Shown here piece after piece: positions 55,951 through 64,000 of a stretch of DNA of 64,000 bases. A program made the position numbers and the translations under genes. Each line of letters begins with the position of its first letter. Within the stretch, counting starts at the first letter, position 1. Origin of the DNA: Roseovarius indicus (GTDB lineage: Bacteria; Pseudomonadota; Alphaproteobacteria; Rhodobacterales; Rhodobacteraceae); contig NZ_CP031598.1 in NCBI RefSeq assembly GCF_008728195.1, forward strand, positions 4,774,001 through 4,838,000, in the 5' to 3' direction. The notes under the pieces were generated by a model. The model had not been told where the DNA came from and did not search any database. It saw only the letters and a program-made list of their open reading frames with translations.

Positions 55951-57618
55951 ATGACAAATCCGAAAGAGACCCGCACCGTGACACGCGACCTCAAGGCCGC
56001 CGTAGCCAGCCGTCTTGCCATGCCCGACCTGCGCCTGATGCCGCAGGAATCGCTGACCCCCTCCCGCCTGCGCATCGAGCTCCTCTCGGGGCTCACCGTC
56101 GCATTGGCGCTGGTGCCCGAGGCGGTGGCCTTTGCCTTCGTGGCGGGCGTGCACCCGCTGGTGGGGCTCTACGCGGCTTTCCTCGTCGGCCTGATCACGG
56201 CGCTGATCGGCGGCCGGCCCGGCATGATCTCGGGCGCAACCGGCGCGCTTGCCGTGGTCATGGTGGCCCTGGTCGCCCAGCATGGCGTCGAATACCTCTT
56301 TGCCACCGTCGTTCTCATGGGCATCCTGCAGATCACCGCAGGCGTACTCAAATGGGGCAAGTTCATCCGTCTCGTACCGCACCCGGTGATGCTGGGCTTC
56401 GTCAACGGGCTTGCCATCGTGATTTTCCTTGCCCAGCTCGGCCAGTTCAAGGTGCCCGGCACCATGGTCCAGACCGATCACGGCATGTCAGGCGGCGAAT
56501 GGCTCTCGGGCACGGCGCTCTACACCATGCTGGGGCTCGTCGCGCTCACCATGGCGCTGATCTGGGTCATGCCCCGCATCACCCGCCTGATCCCCGCGCC
56601 TCTCGCCGGCATTGCCATCGTCGCGGGTCTCGTCATCGCCTTGGGTCTTGACGTGCCGCGCGTCGGCGACCTCGCCTCGATCCAGGGCGGCCTGCCGTCG
56701 CTGCACATTCCGATGGTGCCGCTCACCCTCGAAACGCTGGAAATCATCCTGCCCTACGCGGTGATCCTCGCCGCCATCGGCCTGATCGAAAGCCTTCTCA
56801 CCCTCAACCTCGTGGGCGAGATGACCGGCAAGCGCGGCGGCGCCAGCCAGGAATGCATCGCGCAGGGGGTGGCCAACACCGTTACCGGCTTCTTCGGCGG
56901 CATGGGCGGCTGTGCCATGATCGGCCAGTCGATGATCAACGTGAAATCAGGCGGCCGCACCCGCATCGCCGCCACGGCGGCGGCACTCTTCCTGCTGATC
57001 TTCATCCTCTTCGCCGCCCCGCTGATCGAGCAGATCCCCCTCGCGGCATTGGTCGGCGTCATGTTCATGGTGGTGATCGGCACCTTCGCGTGGAACTCGT
57101 TCACGATCCTGCGCAAGGTCCCCCTGACCGACGCGCTTGTCATCGTGCTGGTTACCGTGGTGACGGTGCAATACGACCTCGCCATCGCGGTGGTCGTGGG
57201 CGTCATCGTCTCGGCGCTGGCCTACGCGTGGAACAACGCCACCCGCATCCACGCCCATACGCGGGACTCCGTCACCGAAACCGGCGCGAAAGTCTATGAA
57301 ATCCAGGGCCCGCTGTTCTTCGGCTCAGCGGCCGGCTTTACCGAGCTCTTCGATATCGAGAACGACCCCGATGCCGTGATCGCCGATTTCGCGCGCAGCC
57401 GCGTCGTCGATCAATCGGCCCTGCAGGCGATCGAAGCGGTCGCCTCGAAATACGAAGCTGCCGGCAAGAGCATCAAGCTGCGCCACCTCAGCCCGGATTG
57501 CCATCGCCTTCTGAAGAAGGCCGGCCACCTCGTCGTCGACAGTGACGACGACCCGGATTACCAGCTTGCCGTCGATTACGGCGTGCGCACTGGCGTACTT
57601 GGCGGCGCGGAAGGCTAG
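55951..57618 (+). CDS. SulP-family inorganic anion transporter with STAS domain
   Basis: A 555-aa protein. About 10-14 transmembrane segments occupy residues 35-430, with the SulP core (VALALVPEAVAFAFVAGVHP, GMGGCAMIGQSMINVKSGGR). A C-terminal STAS domain (about 440-540, YEIQGPLFFGSAAGFTELF) completes it. Substrates in bacteria include sulfate, bicarbonate and dicarboxylates; none is set by context. The start ATG at 55951 is chosen because upstream in-frame codons overlap the mtnP promoter region. Confidence 0.93.
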   Translation: MTNPKETRTVTRDLKAAVASRLAMPDLRLMPQESLTPSRLRIELLSGLTVALALVPEAVAFAFVAGVHPLVGLYAAFLVGLITALIGGRPGMISGATGALAVVMVALVAQHGVEYLFATVVLMGILQITAGVLKWGKFIRLVPHPVMLGFVNGLAIVIFLAQLGQFKVPGTMVQTDHGMSGGEWLSGTALYTMLGLVALTMALIWVMPRITRLIPAPLAGIAIVAGLVIALGLDVPRVGDLASIQGGLPSLHIPMVPLTLETLEIILPYAVILAAIGLIESLLTLNLVGEMTGKRGGASQECIAQGVANTVTGFFGGMGGCAMIGQSMINVKSGGRTRIAATAAALFLLIFILFAAPLIEQIPLAALVGVMFMVVIGTFAWNSFTILRKVPLTDALVIVLVTVVTVQYDLAIAVVVGVIVSALAYAWNNATRIHAHTRDSVTETGAKVYEIQGPLFFGSAAGFTELFDIENDPDAVIADFARSRVVDQSALQAIEAVASKYEAAGKSIKLRHLSPDCHRLLKKAGHLVVDSDDDPDYQLAVDYGVRTGVLGGAEG

Positions 57619-57619
57619 A

Positions 57620-57808
57620 TCAGGCCGCCACGCCCAGCGCGCAAAGGTCGCTGCCACGGACCAGCGAGGTCACCACGCGCCCTTCGGCGGTGTCACGGAT
57701 GCCATAGCCATACCCGCGCAGGCGGTGCTGCCATTCGCGTTCCGAAACGGCCATTGCGCGCTCGCGCATCACAAGGTCGCGGATCTTGTTGGGGTTCATC
57801 GGTTCCAT
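57620..57808 (-). CDS. Small conserved-looking protein, function unknown
   Basis: A 62-aa protein after AAGGAAACAGAC. A charged helix (PNKIRDLVMRERAMAVSEREWQHRLRGYG) precedes a short beta part (GYGIRDTAEGRVVTSLVRGSDLCALG). No signal peptide. It converges with the SulP gene (1 nt between stops) and its own promoter must lie in 57809-57924. I do not recognise a family; coding is supported by the RBS and clean frame. Confidence 0.7.
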   Translation of the reverse strand: MEPMNPNKIRDLVMRERAMAVSEREWQHRLRGYGYGIRDTAEGRVVTSLVRGSDLCALGVAA

Positions 57809-57924
57809 GTCTGTTTCCTTCCCTCGGACAGTAATGTGTCTGGAACCGGGATAGTTTGGGTCTGTGGCAACAATTGTGCCGAATTGGGGCAGGCCGCGGG
57901 TATCTTCACGGCGGGCCGGCACTC

Positions 57925-58635
57925 TCACATCACGTCATCGACCCGCTGAAGCTGTGCCACCGATTGCCGCCGCGCGGCCGCCGCAGCCACGAGCGCCTTG
58001 AAAAGCCGCCTCTGGCGTCTCGCATAGAACAGGTGTTCTGGGTGCCACTGCACGCCCAGCGCAAACGGGTCACGCACCCGTTCCACCGCCTGGATCATGC
58101 CGCCCGGATCCCGCGCCGCCACCCGCATCCCGCGGCCCAGCTCGTTCACGGCCTGGCTGTGCAGGGCATTGACCCGCATCGCATGCTCACCGGCGATCGC
58201 CGCCAGTCGCGTGTGCCGCTCGACCTGGACATTCTTGCGTGGCAGCACCGTCCAATGCTTGCGGCTTTCCTGGTACACCTCATAGGCATCCTGGTGAAGC
58301 GTCCCGCCCAGCGCCACGTTCAGCATCTGGCTCCCCCGGCAAATGCCCAGAACCGGTTTCTGCGCTTCGAAACACGCCTCGACGATCCCGCGCTCCATCG
58401 CGTCCCGCTCGGGGTCGAGCCGCGCCGATGTCACGATCTGCCCGCCGTAAAGATCGGGCGAGATGTCGTCGCCCCCGCCGATGATGACACCGTCCACCCC
58501 CGGCACGTCGACCTCCCGCGCCTCGTCCCAGCGCACCGACTTGCCCCCGGCAATCCAGACGTTCAGCGCCACAAGCGGAAAGATCCGCCAGCCCGACCGG
58601 CGCGAGGTGGTGACCGCAATGACCGGGCGACTCAT
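57925..58635 (-). CDS. Class I glutamine-amidotransferase-type hydrolase (PuuD/peptidase C26-like)
   Basis: A 236-aa protein. Nucleophile Cys in VLGICRGSQMLNV and the partner His-Glu in GVQWHPEHLF; VDGVIIGGGDDISPDLY precedes. PuuD-like C26 enzymes hydrolyse gamma-glutamyl bonds (for example gamma-glutamyl-GABA). The start overlaps the amidoligase stop (ATGA), so ligase and hydrolase are made together. The true substrate is probably the product, or a side product, of that ligase rather than gamma-glutamyl-GABA. Confidence 0.9.
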   Translation of the reverse strand: MSRPVIAVTTSRRSGWRIFPLVALNVWIAGGKSVRWDEAREVDVPGVDGVIIGGGDDISPDLYGGQIVTSARLDPERDAMERGIVEACFEAQKPVLGICRGSQMLNVALGGTLHQDAYEVYQESRKHWTVLPRKNVQVERHTRLAAIAGEHAMRVNALHSQAVNELGRGMRVAARDPGGMIQAVERVRDPFALGVQWHPEHLFYARRQRRLFKALVAAAAARRQSVAQLQRVDDVM

Positions 58636-59612
58636 GCCGGGCCTCCCCCGGCGTCGGCCAGCCCCCGCTCCGTCAGGATCGCGCCACAGCGCTCGGCCCA
58701 GAAGGCCCGCGGCAACGGTACACCGACATGCGCGGCCTCCCAGCCCTGCGACAGCTCTGTCACCACGTCCCGGCTTGCCGCGACGCGCTCGACCGTCCGC
58801 CAGCGACGCCACTCGCTGTCCAGCGTCCATGACGGGTCATCGATCCGGCAATCGGGCAGCCGGAAATGAAAGGTCGGCCGGGCCGATGTGGCGCTGGTCA
58901 GAACCGCGCTCATCCGCGCCGCATCCAGCCACGCGAAGATAGGCAGCATATCCAGGCCGAAATTCCGCGACGGCGCCTCCTGCGCATAGGCATCCATCAC
59001 ATGCGTCAGCTTCGCCCCCCGGCCCAGGGCGATCAGCCGCCGCACCAGCCGCCTGTGATAGGGGGCCGCAAAGGGCAGCACCCGGCGCGTGTGATCAATC
59101 GGGTTCGCGGTGCGCAGCCAGTCCTCGATCAGCGCATAGGCCAGAAGCGGCGGCACGATGCTCTCGGCTCGGTCCGACGCGATCTGTACGTTGAGATGCA
59201 CGCCGAACCCGAAAAACACACCTCCGCCGCTACCCACGGCCCCATCCTGTCGCAACTGCTCGCGCAGTTCATCGAGCGCGATCAGCCCGTCGCGGTCGAG
59301 CGGGTCAGTCACGATCTCAACCGGGATCACCTCGCGCCCCACCGTCAGCGCGGCATCGCGCAGCGCGGTCTTGTCGGCATGCCGCAACGCCGTATCCAGG
59401 TACACCTTCAAATCGCCGATCCGGCTGTCCTCGACCTGCCAGATCGCCTCGTCCACCTGCCGCGTCCTGCCCCCCAGATGCCGCGCGCACAACGCGGCAC
59501 AGCGCGCTTCGTCCAGCCCGCCCAGTTCGATCTCCACGCCGGTCAGCCGTGGCTTACCCTCGGCGGTCTCGGGCTGCGGCAGGGGCGCAAAAGGGGTGTC
59601 GGGCGAAGTCAT
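58632..59612 (-). CDS. Putative amidoligase (PF12224-like, glutamine-synthetase fold)
   Basis: A 326-aa protein. LTGVEIELGGLDE (about residues 24-36) is the first acidic ATP/metal motif of the amidoligase superfamily, GGGVFFGFGVHLNVQIA the central His motif, and HTRRVLPFAAPYHRRLVRRLI a basic phosphate-binding region. Such enzymes are predicted to form amide (often gamma-glutamyl-type) bonds on small molecules or peptides with ATP. The coupling to a GAT-type hydrolase is typical of the group. Substrate unknown. Confidence 0.85.
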   Translation of the reverse strand: MTSPDTPFAPLPQPETAEGKPRLTGVEIELGGLDEARCAALCARHLGGRTRQVDEAIWQVEDSRIGDLKVYLDTALRHADKTALRDAALTVGREVIPVEIVTDPLDRDGLIALDELREQLRQDGAVGSGGGVFFGFGVHLNVQIASDRAESIVPPLLAYALIEDWLRTANPIDHTRRVLPFAAPYHRRLVRRLIALGRGAKLTHVMDAYAQEAPSRNFGLDMLPIFAWLDAARMSAVLTSATSARPTFHFRLPDCRIDDPSWTLDSEWRRWRTVERVAASRDVVTELSQGWEAAHVGVPLPRAFWAERCGAILTERGLADAGGGPA

Positions 59613-59671
59613 GAGGTCAATCTAGGGGTTGCCCTGCCAGACGCAAACGCAAAGCGACCGGATGGCAGAAT

Positions 59672-60163
59672 TCACCGGCTGTCATGACGCTCTATCGTAA
59701 ATCCTTCGTCGGGAGAAGGCGGGGCATAATGCCTCGAGATCCGGTGGAACTGTTCCTCGGTTACAGCGAACGGGTGCTCGCCCGCCGTGTTCCGTTCTTT
59801 CAGCCGCGCCAGGAGGACCGCGTCGGACAACTCCAGCACATGCAAAACATGCGCCGCGCCGGTTTCGTCCAGAATGCCCCGCATCCAACGCCGCATGTCC
59901 ACCGTATTCGCCGGGAAATCCAGAAACACCGAAACACCGCCATTCAGCAGGTCGGCCACATGACGCCCCATCATCCCCCGAAGCTTTGCTGAACAGCGCA
60001 CGTAATCCGGGATGGTCGCCATCTGGTCGGCGAACAACGCCTTCAGCCAGTCATCCTCGGCGATCAGGATCGCACTCTCCGCCACGGCCAGATCGCGCGC
60101 CAGCGTCGACTTCCCCGAGGCGATCTTGCCGCAAAACATATGCAGTGTCGGTTTTTCGGTCAT
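59672..60163 (-). CDS. Small P-loop kinase/ATPase (AAA_33-like)
   Basis: A 163-aa protein. Walker A FCGKIASGKSTLARDLA (about residues 10-26), a likely base/metal acidic pair in LIAEDDWLKALF, and an arginine-rich lid region in LARLKERNTAGEHPF. It resembles the short zeta-toxin/gluconokinase/chloramphenicol-phosphotransferase-like kinases, which phosphorylate small molecules. No antitoxin is adjacent. It lies 59 nt upstream of the amidoligase and 59 nt downstream of the HAD gene. Confidence 0.87.
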   Translation of the reverse strand: MTEKPTLHMFCGKIASGKSTLARDLAVAESAILIAEDDWLKALFADQMATIPDYVRCSAKLRGMMGRHVADLLNGGVSVFLDFPANTVDMRRWMRGILDETGAAHVLHVLELSDAVLLARLKERNTAGEHPFAVTEEQFHRISRHYAPPSPDEGFTIERHDSR

Positions 60164-60222
60164 GCCGCCATCATTCCGTTGCAGGGGCCACCGGCGCACC
60201 CGCCCGGGTTCCTCCGTTTACA

Positions 60223-60987
60223 TCAGGAGAGCAACCACTCTACCGCCCCGGACAGATCGTCCGCCACATGGCTTGGCGCCGGGTCGCCCCGACCCTCATC
60301 GCCGGTCCGATACTTGCCCGTCCGAACCAGCACCGCCCGGCCAACCCCGGCCCGCAACGCACCCGCCACGTCCGCCTCGACATCATCGCCCACCATCGCC
60401 GCGTCCTCGGGGGCGACCCCCATATCGTCAAGTGCCACAAGAAAGAAGGCCTTCGCCGGCTTGCCCAGTACCTCGGCCCTCTGCTCGCTCGCGTATTCCA
60501 GCGCAGCGACAAAGGCGCCGACATCTATGCTCAGGGCCCCGTCGGCATCAAAGAAATTCCGGTTCGAGGCAAGCGCATAGAATTCCGCGCCTTCGGCGAG
60601 CAAGCGAAAGGCCGAGTTAAGCGCATCGTAAGTGAAATATTCCCCGGCATCGCCCACCACCACGGCGCCGGGCGCCTCCGCATCTCCATGGCCTTCGAAA
60701 TCTTCGGCAAGGTCCGGATGGATCAGCAGATGCGCCGCCAGCCCTTTCCCCGCCAGCAGGTCACAGGTCGCACGTGCAGGGGTAAACAACTCCTCGTCCG
60801 CCAACTCGAACCCCATCCCGCGCAACTTCTCCAGAAGCTTGCGACGTGGCGACCGGGTCGAGTTGGTCACGAAACGAACCGGCAGGCCCGCCTCCCGCAG
60901 CCGGGCCACGGCCGTCGCCGCGCCGGCAACGGGCCGGTTGCCTTCATAGAGCACCCCGGAGAGATCGAGCAGAACGCCTTTCACCAT
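60223..60987 (-). CDS. HAD-IIA phosphatase (TIGR01458/LHPP-like)
   Basis: A 254-aa HAD hydrolase. Nucleophile region GVLLDLSGVLYEG (Asp8), motif II FVTNSTRSPRR, Lys in VLGKPAKAFF and the terminal acidic motif AMVGDDVEADVAGAL. LHPP-like members hydrolyse pyrophosphate or phospho-His/Lys; the wider group includes p-nitrophenyl- and nucleotide phosphatases. It sits between the GlxA regulator and the P-loop kinase, all on the same strand. Confidence 0.92.
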   Translation of the reverse strand: MVKGVLLDLSGVLYEGNRPVAGAATAVARLREAGLPVRFVTNSTRSPRRKLLEKLRGMGFELADEELFTPARATCDLLAGKGLAAHLLIHPDLAEDFEGHGDAEAPGAVVVGDAGEYFTYDALNSAFRLLAEGAEFYALASNRNFFDADGALSIDVGAFVAALEYASEQRAEVLGKPAKAFFLVALDDMGVAPEDAAMVGDDVEADVAGALRAGVGRAVLVRTGKYRTGDEGRGDPAPSHVADDLSGAVEWLLS

Positions 60988-61028
60988 GGCTCAAGCATGG
61001 CAAGCCCGCCCGCGGCGGTCAAACCCTC

Positions 61029-62030
61029 TCAGGCCGCCCGCCCCTCGCCGGCAAAGGCATGGCGGCGCACTTCACAAGGCATCTGGCCATATTTGCGGTG
61101 AAACCACTTCTTCATCAGCGTCACGTTCGAGAACCCGCAGGCGACCGACACCTCGCCCACCGGCAAGGACGTCTGCGCCAGCAGACTATGCGCCCGCTCA
61201 AGCCGCAGATCGCGATACACCTTCAACGGCGTCTGCCCCAGGTACTCGCTGAACCCGCGTTCCAGCTTTCGGGGCGACACGTCGATGATATCCGCAATCT
61301 GCCCAACGGTCAGGGTATCTTCCAGATGGTCGCGCATGATCTGCAGGGCTTCACAGATCACCTCGTCGCCCTGCGCCATCCGCTTGTAGCGCCAATGCTC
61401 GCCCGACCCGCTTTCGGCCTGCGGCTCGCTGAGGCCAAGATCACGGGCCAGCGCCACTCGGGTAAATTCCCCGTCACGCACCCCCACAAGCTCCACCATC
61501 ATCCGGATCGCCGAGACATGGCCCGTGGCACTGCTCAGCGCCTTGTGGTGACAGGTGTTGCCCTCGACAATCTCGGGGCCCTGCACGCCCTCCTCGACAC
61601 CGGGTCGGAAATTCGGGTGCACCGCCAGACGCTTCGTGGCCAGCACGCCCGCCGCCAGCGGCACGAACACGGCCGAGCCCACCACGCAGACCCTCGCCGC
61701 ATTGCGGATCGCCGCCCGCAGCGCCACCAGCCCCTCGGCTGAGGGCTGCCAGGGCGCATCCGTTCCGCCAATCAGCACCAGCGTCTGATCCGGCCCGCAA
61801 AGCGGCCCGTCCAGATCGGCCAGACCCGCCTCGCCCCGGACATGCGACCAGTCATAGGCCGGCTGCCCGGTCAGCCGGTTGGCACTGCGCAACACGTCGA
61901 TGCAGGCTTCCGCCAGGAAGCCGACGCTGTCGTCCTGGCTGATGAACACGAACTCACCAGACAGGCTGCGCCGCCCGGAAACAGGTGTGGCCACCGCGGT
62001 ACGGGCACGGTCGAAGTTCTCGAGATACAT
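61029..62030 (-). CDS. GlxA-family (DJ-1/AraC) transcriptional regulator
   Basis: A 333-aa protein. The N-terminal DJ-1/PfpI-like domain (about 25-200) keeps a Cys in ARVCVVGSAVFVP; the C-terminal AraC domain (about 230-325) has two helix-turn-helix units (LTVGQIADIIDVSPRKLERGFSEYLGQTP and GEVSVACGFSNVTLMKKWFHRKYG). GlxA-type regulators such as GbdR control glycine-betaine, dimethylglycine and sarcosine catabolism. It is 58 bp downstream of soxG on the same strand, so it probably regulates the sarcosine oxidase operon. AAGGAAG precedes the ATG. Confidence 0.93.
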   Translation of the reverse strand: MYLENFDRARTAVATPVSGRRSLSGEFVFISQDDSVGFLAEACIDVLRSANRLTGQPAYDWSHVRGEAGLADLDGPLCGPDQTLVLIGGTDAPWQPSAEGLVALRAAIRNAARVCVVGSAVFVPLAAGVLATKRLAVHPNFRPGVEEGVQGPEIVEGNTCHHKALSSATGHVSAIRMMVELVGVRDGEFTRVALARDLGLSEPQAESGSGEHWRYKRMAQGDEVICEALQIMRDHLEDTLTVGQIADIIDVSPRKLERGFSEYLGQTPLKVYRDLRLERAHSLLAQTSLPVGEVSVACGFSNVTLMKKWFHRKYGQMPCEVRRHAFAGEGRAA

Positions 62031-62088
62031 GTGCTATCTTCCTTTCCCTTCGTGGCGCGGAGCCCTGAAATCCGCGTTGTGAATTCCT

Positions 62089-62658
62089 TCAGCTGACGTT
62101 CCTGATCGAGGTTTCCACGGCATGCAGGAACGACCCGGCCGAGGAACTGGCAGAGAGAAGCAGGAACGTGTCCTGCTCGGTGCGGAGGATGATGGTGCCA
62201 AGATGCTCCATCACCGTGCGCGCGGCGTCGCCAACGGCAAAGGCGTCGGCGTGAATGTCGATCGGGCAGATCCGCTCCAGCGCAATGCGGGCGCGGGGGC
62301 CTGACACCTCCAGCCCGCACCACACGTCGGTCTGGTCGGTCAGATAGGCGGTATCGCCGATGCGCCCGGCGACGACGGATTCGGCATCCGGCTCGGCCCG
62401 ATGAAACAGGATGAACGCCTGATCCGGCGCCAACCGCAGAAGCGTCGCGCCGTCTTCCTTAGCCGAAACCGATTTGCCGGGCGCGGGCAGGTCGGCGCCA
62501 TACCCCTTGCGAATGGCCGTGAGCGCGGCATCCTCGCCGCCAAGCCGGAGGGCGACGGCAACAATCGCCAGATCCTTCGGCGCGCGCAGGTGGATACCGT
62601 CGAATTTCTCGTCCACACCGGCCAGCGGCGGGGCGGCGGTCAAACTAAACTCAGCCAC
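62089..62658 (-). CDS. soxG: Sarcosine oxidase gamma subunit
   Basis: A 189-aa protein starting at GTG 62658 (VAEFSLTAAPPLAG), overlapping the soxA stop by 8 nt. Segments LRLAPDQAFILF, YLTDQTDVWCGLEVSGPRAR and MEHLGTIILRTEQDTFLLL match SoxG, which caps the heterotetrameric enzyme. Together with SoxA, SoxB and SoxD it oxidises sarcosine to glycine, handing the methyl carbon to tetrahydrofolate and making hydrogen peroxide. Confidence 0.93.
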   Translation of the reverse strand: MAEFSLTAAPPLAGVDEKFDGIHLRAPKDLAIVAVALRLGGEDAALTAIRKGYGADLPAPGKSVSAKEDGATLLRLAPDQAFILFHRAEPDAESVVAGRIGDTAYLTDQTDVWCGLEVSGPRARIALERICPIDIHADAFAVGDAARTVMEHLGTIILRTEQDTFLLLSASSSAGSFLHAVETSIRNVS

Positions 62659-64000
62659 GGAGACGCTCTCCTTCCGGGTCGATGAAATGGGCCGACACGA
62701 TCTCGACCTCCATCTCTGTGCCATGCACCGGGCTCACGGCGCGAATGATCTCGCCCTTCCGCTCGTGCCCGTTCTTGACGAAGCCCAGGCCAATGGAATG
62801 ACCGAGGTTCGGAGAATAGGCGACAGAGGTCATCCACCCCTGATCGTTCTCCATCACCGCGTCCTCACCCTTGTTGATGAAATGCGAGCCGGTGATCAGC
62901 TTCTGCGACCGATCGACGGGCCGGAAGCCCATCATCCGGATCGCATCGTCGCGAACCATCTCGGGCCGCTGCGACAGCACGTTGCCGATGCATTCCTTCT
63001 TCTGGCTGACCATCTTGCCCAGCCCGATATTGTGCGCGGTCGTCTGGCCGTTCAGCTCGTTGCCCACAGCGTGGCCCTTCTCGATCCGCATGACGCTGAG
63101 CGCCTCGGTGCCGTAGGGGACAGCGCCAAACTCAGCGCCAGCCTCGTTCAGCACCGCCATCATCGAATTGCCATAGCGTGCCGGCACGGCAATTTCATAG
63201 GCCAGCTCGCCCGAGAACGAGATCCGGAACAGCCGCGCGGGCGTCCCGCCGCAAACCGTGATCTCGGCGCAGGACATGAAGGGAAACGCCTCGTTCGACA
63301 GGTCGACATCCTTGTCCACCACCTTGCGCAGCAAATCGCGCGATTTCGGCCCGGCGACGGCGAACTGCGCCCAGCCGTCGGTGGTGGAAATCAGGTGCAC
63401 GTCCATGTTCGGCCAAAGGCACTGTCGCGCAAACTCCATCCGGCGGAAGACCAGCACGGCGTTCGCCGTTGTCGTGGTCATCACGTAATGGTCCTCGCTC
63501 AAGCGAGCGGTGGTGCCATCGTCGTAACAGATGCCATCCTCGCGCAGCATCAGGCCATAGCGGACCTTGCCGACCTTCAGGGTCGAGAACGTGTTGGCGT
63601 AAACCTTGTCGAGAAACGCCCCGGCATCCTTGCCCTTGATGTCGATCTTACCCAGCGTGGTGACATCGCAGATACCGACCTTTTCGCGGGCCGTCCTCGC
63701 CTCGCGGTCGACAGAGTCGCGCCAACCCTTCTCGTCGCCCTGCACATACCACTCCGCCCGCAGCCAGTTGCCGACGGTGACAAAGCTCGCCCCGTTCTCC
63801 TCGGCCCACTTGTGCGAGGGCGTCAGGCGGTAGGGCCGGAAATCCTTGCCCCTCGCCCGACCCGCCAGCGCACCCATCGGCACGGGCGTAAAGGGCGGGC
63901 GGAAGATCGTCGTGCCGGTCTCGGGAATGGTCCTGCCGGTAATCTCCGACATGATCGCAAGCGCCGGAATATTCGCCGTCTTGCCCTGATCCGTCGCCAT
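62651..64000 (-). CDS. soxA: Sarcosine oxidase alpha subunit (C-terminal part; 5' end beyond window)
   Basis: The C-terminal 449 residues are present; full SoxA is about 1000 aa, so the ATG at 64000 is internal. The visible part is the GcvT-like aminomethyltransferase domain: REKVGICDVTTLGKIDIKGKDA, TTTTANAVLVFRRMEFARQ, GELAYEIAVPARYG and VGNELNGQTTAHNIGLGKM. This domain binds tetrahydrofolate and collects the methylene group released from sarcosine. soxB and soxD would lie to the right. It overlaps soxG by 8 nt. Confidence 0.96.
   Translation of the reverse strand: MATDQGKTANIPALAIMSEITGRTIPETGTTIFRPPFTPVPMGALAGRARGKDFRPYRLTPSHKWAEENGASFVTVGNWLRAEWYVQGDEKGWRDSVDREARTAREKVGICDVTTLGKIDIKGKDAGAFLDKVYANTFSTLKVGKVRYGLMLREDGICYDDGTTARLSEDHYVMTTTTANAVLVFRRMEFARQCLWPNMDVHLISTTDGWAQFAVAGPKSRDLLRKVVDKDVDLSNEAFPFMSCAEITVCGGTPARLFRISFSGELAYEIAVPARYGNSMMAVLNEAGAEFGAVPYGTEALSVMRIEKGHAVGNELNGQTTAHNIGLGKMVSQKKECIGNVLSQRPEMVRDDAIRMMGFRPVDRSQKLITGSHFINKGEDAVMENDQGWMTSVAYSPNLGHSIGLGFVKNGHERKGEIIRAVSPVHGTEMEVEIVSAHFIDPEGERLRG

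Noticed and set aside
59672..60163. Zeta-type toxin of a toxin-antitoxin pair
   Set aside because: No antitoxin-like gene beside it; the fold also fits ordinary small-molecule kinases.
63998..64000. ATG at the right edge as the soxA start
   Set aside because: SoxA is about 1000 aa and the 449 residues visible are only its C-terminal folate-binding half.

Overview
The window looks like core chromosome of a high-GC alphaproteobacterium, most likely Rhodobacterales (Roseobacter group). The grounds are heterotetrameric sarcosine oxidase genes, an alphaproteobacterial LexA operator (GTTC-N7-GTTC) in front of imuB, a short LOV histidine kinase, a Hint-domain protein, glutathione-dependent formaldehyde dehydrogenase, and Roseobacter-like intergenic repeats. 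I see about 68 protein genes, tightly packed, with many 1-8 nt start/stop overlaps. I see no rRNA, tRNA, IS element, prophage or CRISPR array. The genus assignment is inference from gene content, not from a marker gene.

Layout. 1-7.5 kb: edge-truncated nitroreductase-like gene, DUF1992, a secreted endonuclease/phosphatase lipoprotein, then a class IV aminotransferase followed by two large flavin/Fe-S oxidoreductases (a DgcA/trimethylamine-dehydrogenase-like enzyme and FadH). 7.5-16.8 kb: DUF4399, LysR, FMN reductase, a divergent AmmeMemoRadiSam pair (radical SAM enzyme, and a Memo-AMMECR1 fusion), VOC, MaoC, a nuclease-like secreted protein, and a split divergent MnmC pair (FAD oxidoreductase and MnmD methyltransferase). 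16.8-24.5 kb: imuB without imuA or dnaE2, formaldehyde dehydrogenase, two small secreted basic proteins, YghU, a NYN-LOTUS protein and an M48 protease. 24.5-36.9 kb: dapA, soluble lytic transglycosylase, an M17 peptidase/NlpC-P60/agmatinase/methyltransferase run, an Hpt-like protein without its histidine, carbonic anhydrase, a transglutaminase-like/DUF4139 pair, and asd. 37-48.4 kb: MFS, a degenerate partial duplication, a dapE-GNAT-DUF2064 operon, Hint protein, Crp/Fnr, LOV kinase, rhodanese, SDR and dapD. 48.5-57.8 kb: SH3 protein, PLP dehydratase, LOG, apt, a divergent 40-aa ORF/RHH protein pair around a 16-bp palindrome, a LysE/SDR-DoxX/DUF2269 operon, mtnP and SulP. 57.9-64 kb: seven same-strand genes from sarcosine oxidase (soxA, cut by the window edge, and soxG) through a GlxA regulator, a HAD phosphatase and a P-loop kinase to a coupled amidoligase/glutamine-amidotransferase-type hydrolase pair.

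How the genes work together: asd, dapA, dapD and dapE give four steps of the succinylase lysine/diaminopimelate route but are scattered. MtnP releases adenine that Apt recycles. Sarcosine oxidase makes formaldehyde or methylene-THF, and the glutathione-dependent dehydrogenase clears formaldehyde. Peptidase, NlpC/P60, lytic transglycosylase and amidoligase/hydrolase genes point to peptide and wall turnover.

Most unusual signals: a dispersed 4 x 11-bp ACCGAC element present twice; a tandem duplication of the DUF2064 gene's 3' end around one of those copies; the divergent AmmeMemoRadiSam unit with fused B and A proteins; the amidoligase/hydrolase pair; orphan imuB beside a 69-nt inverted repeat; and a palindrome-controlled RHH/microprotein pair.
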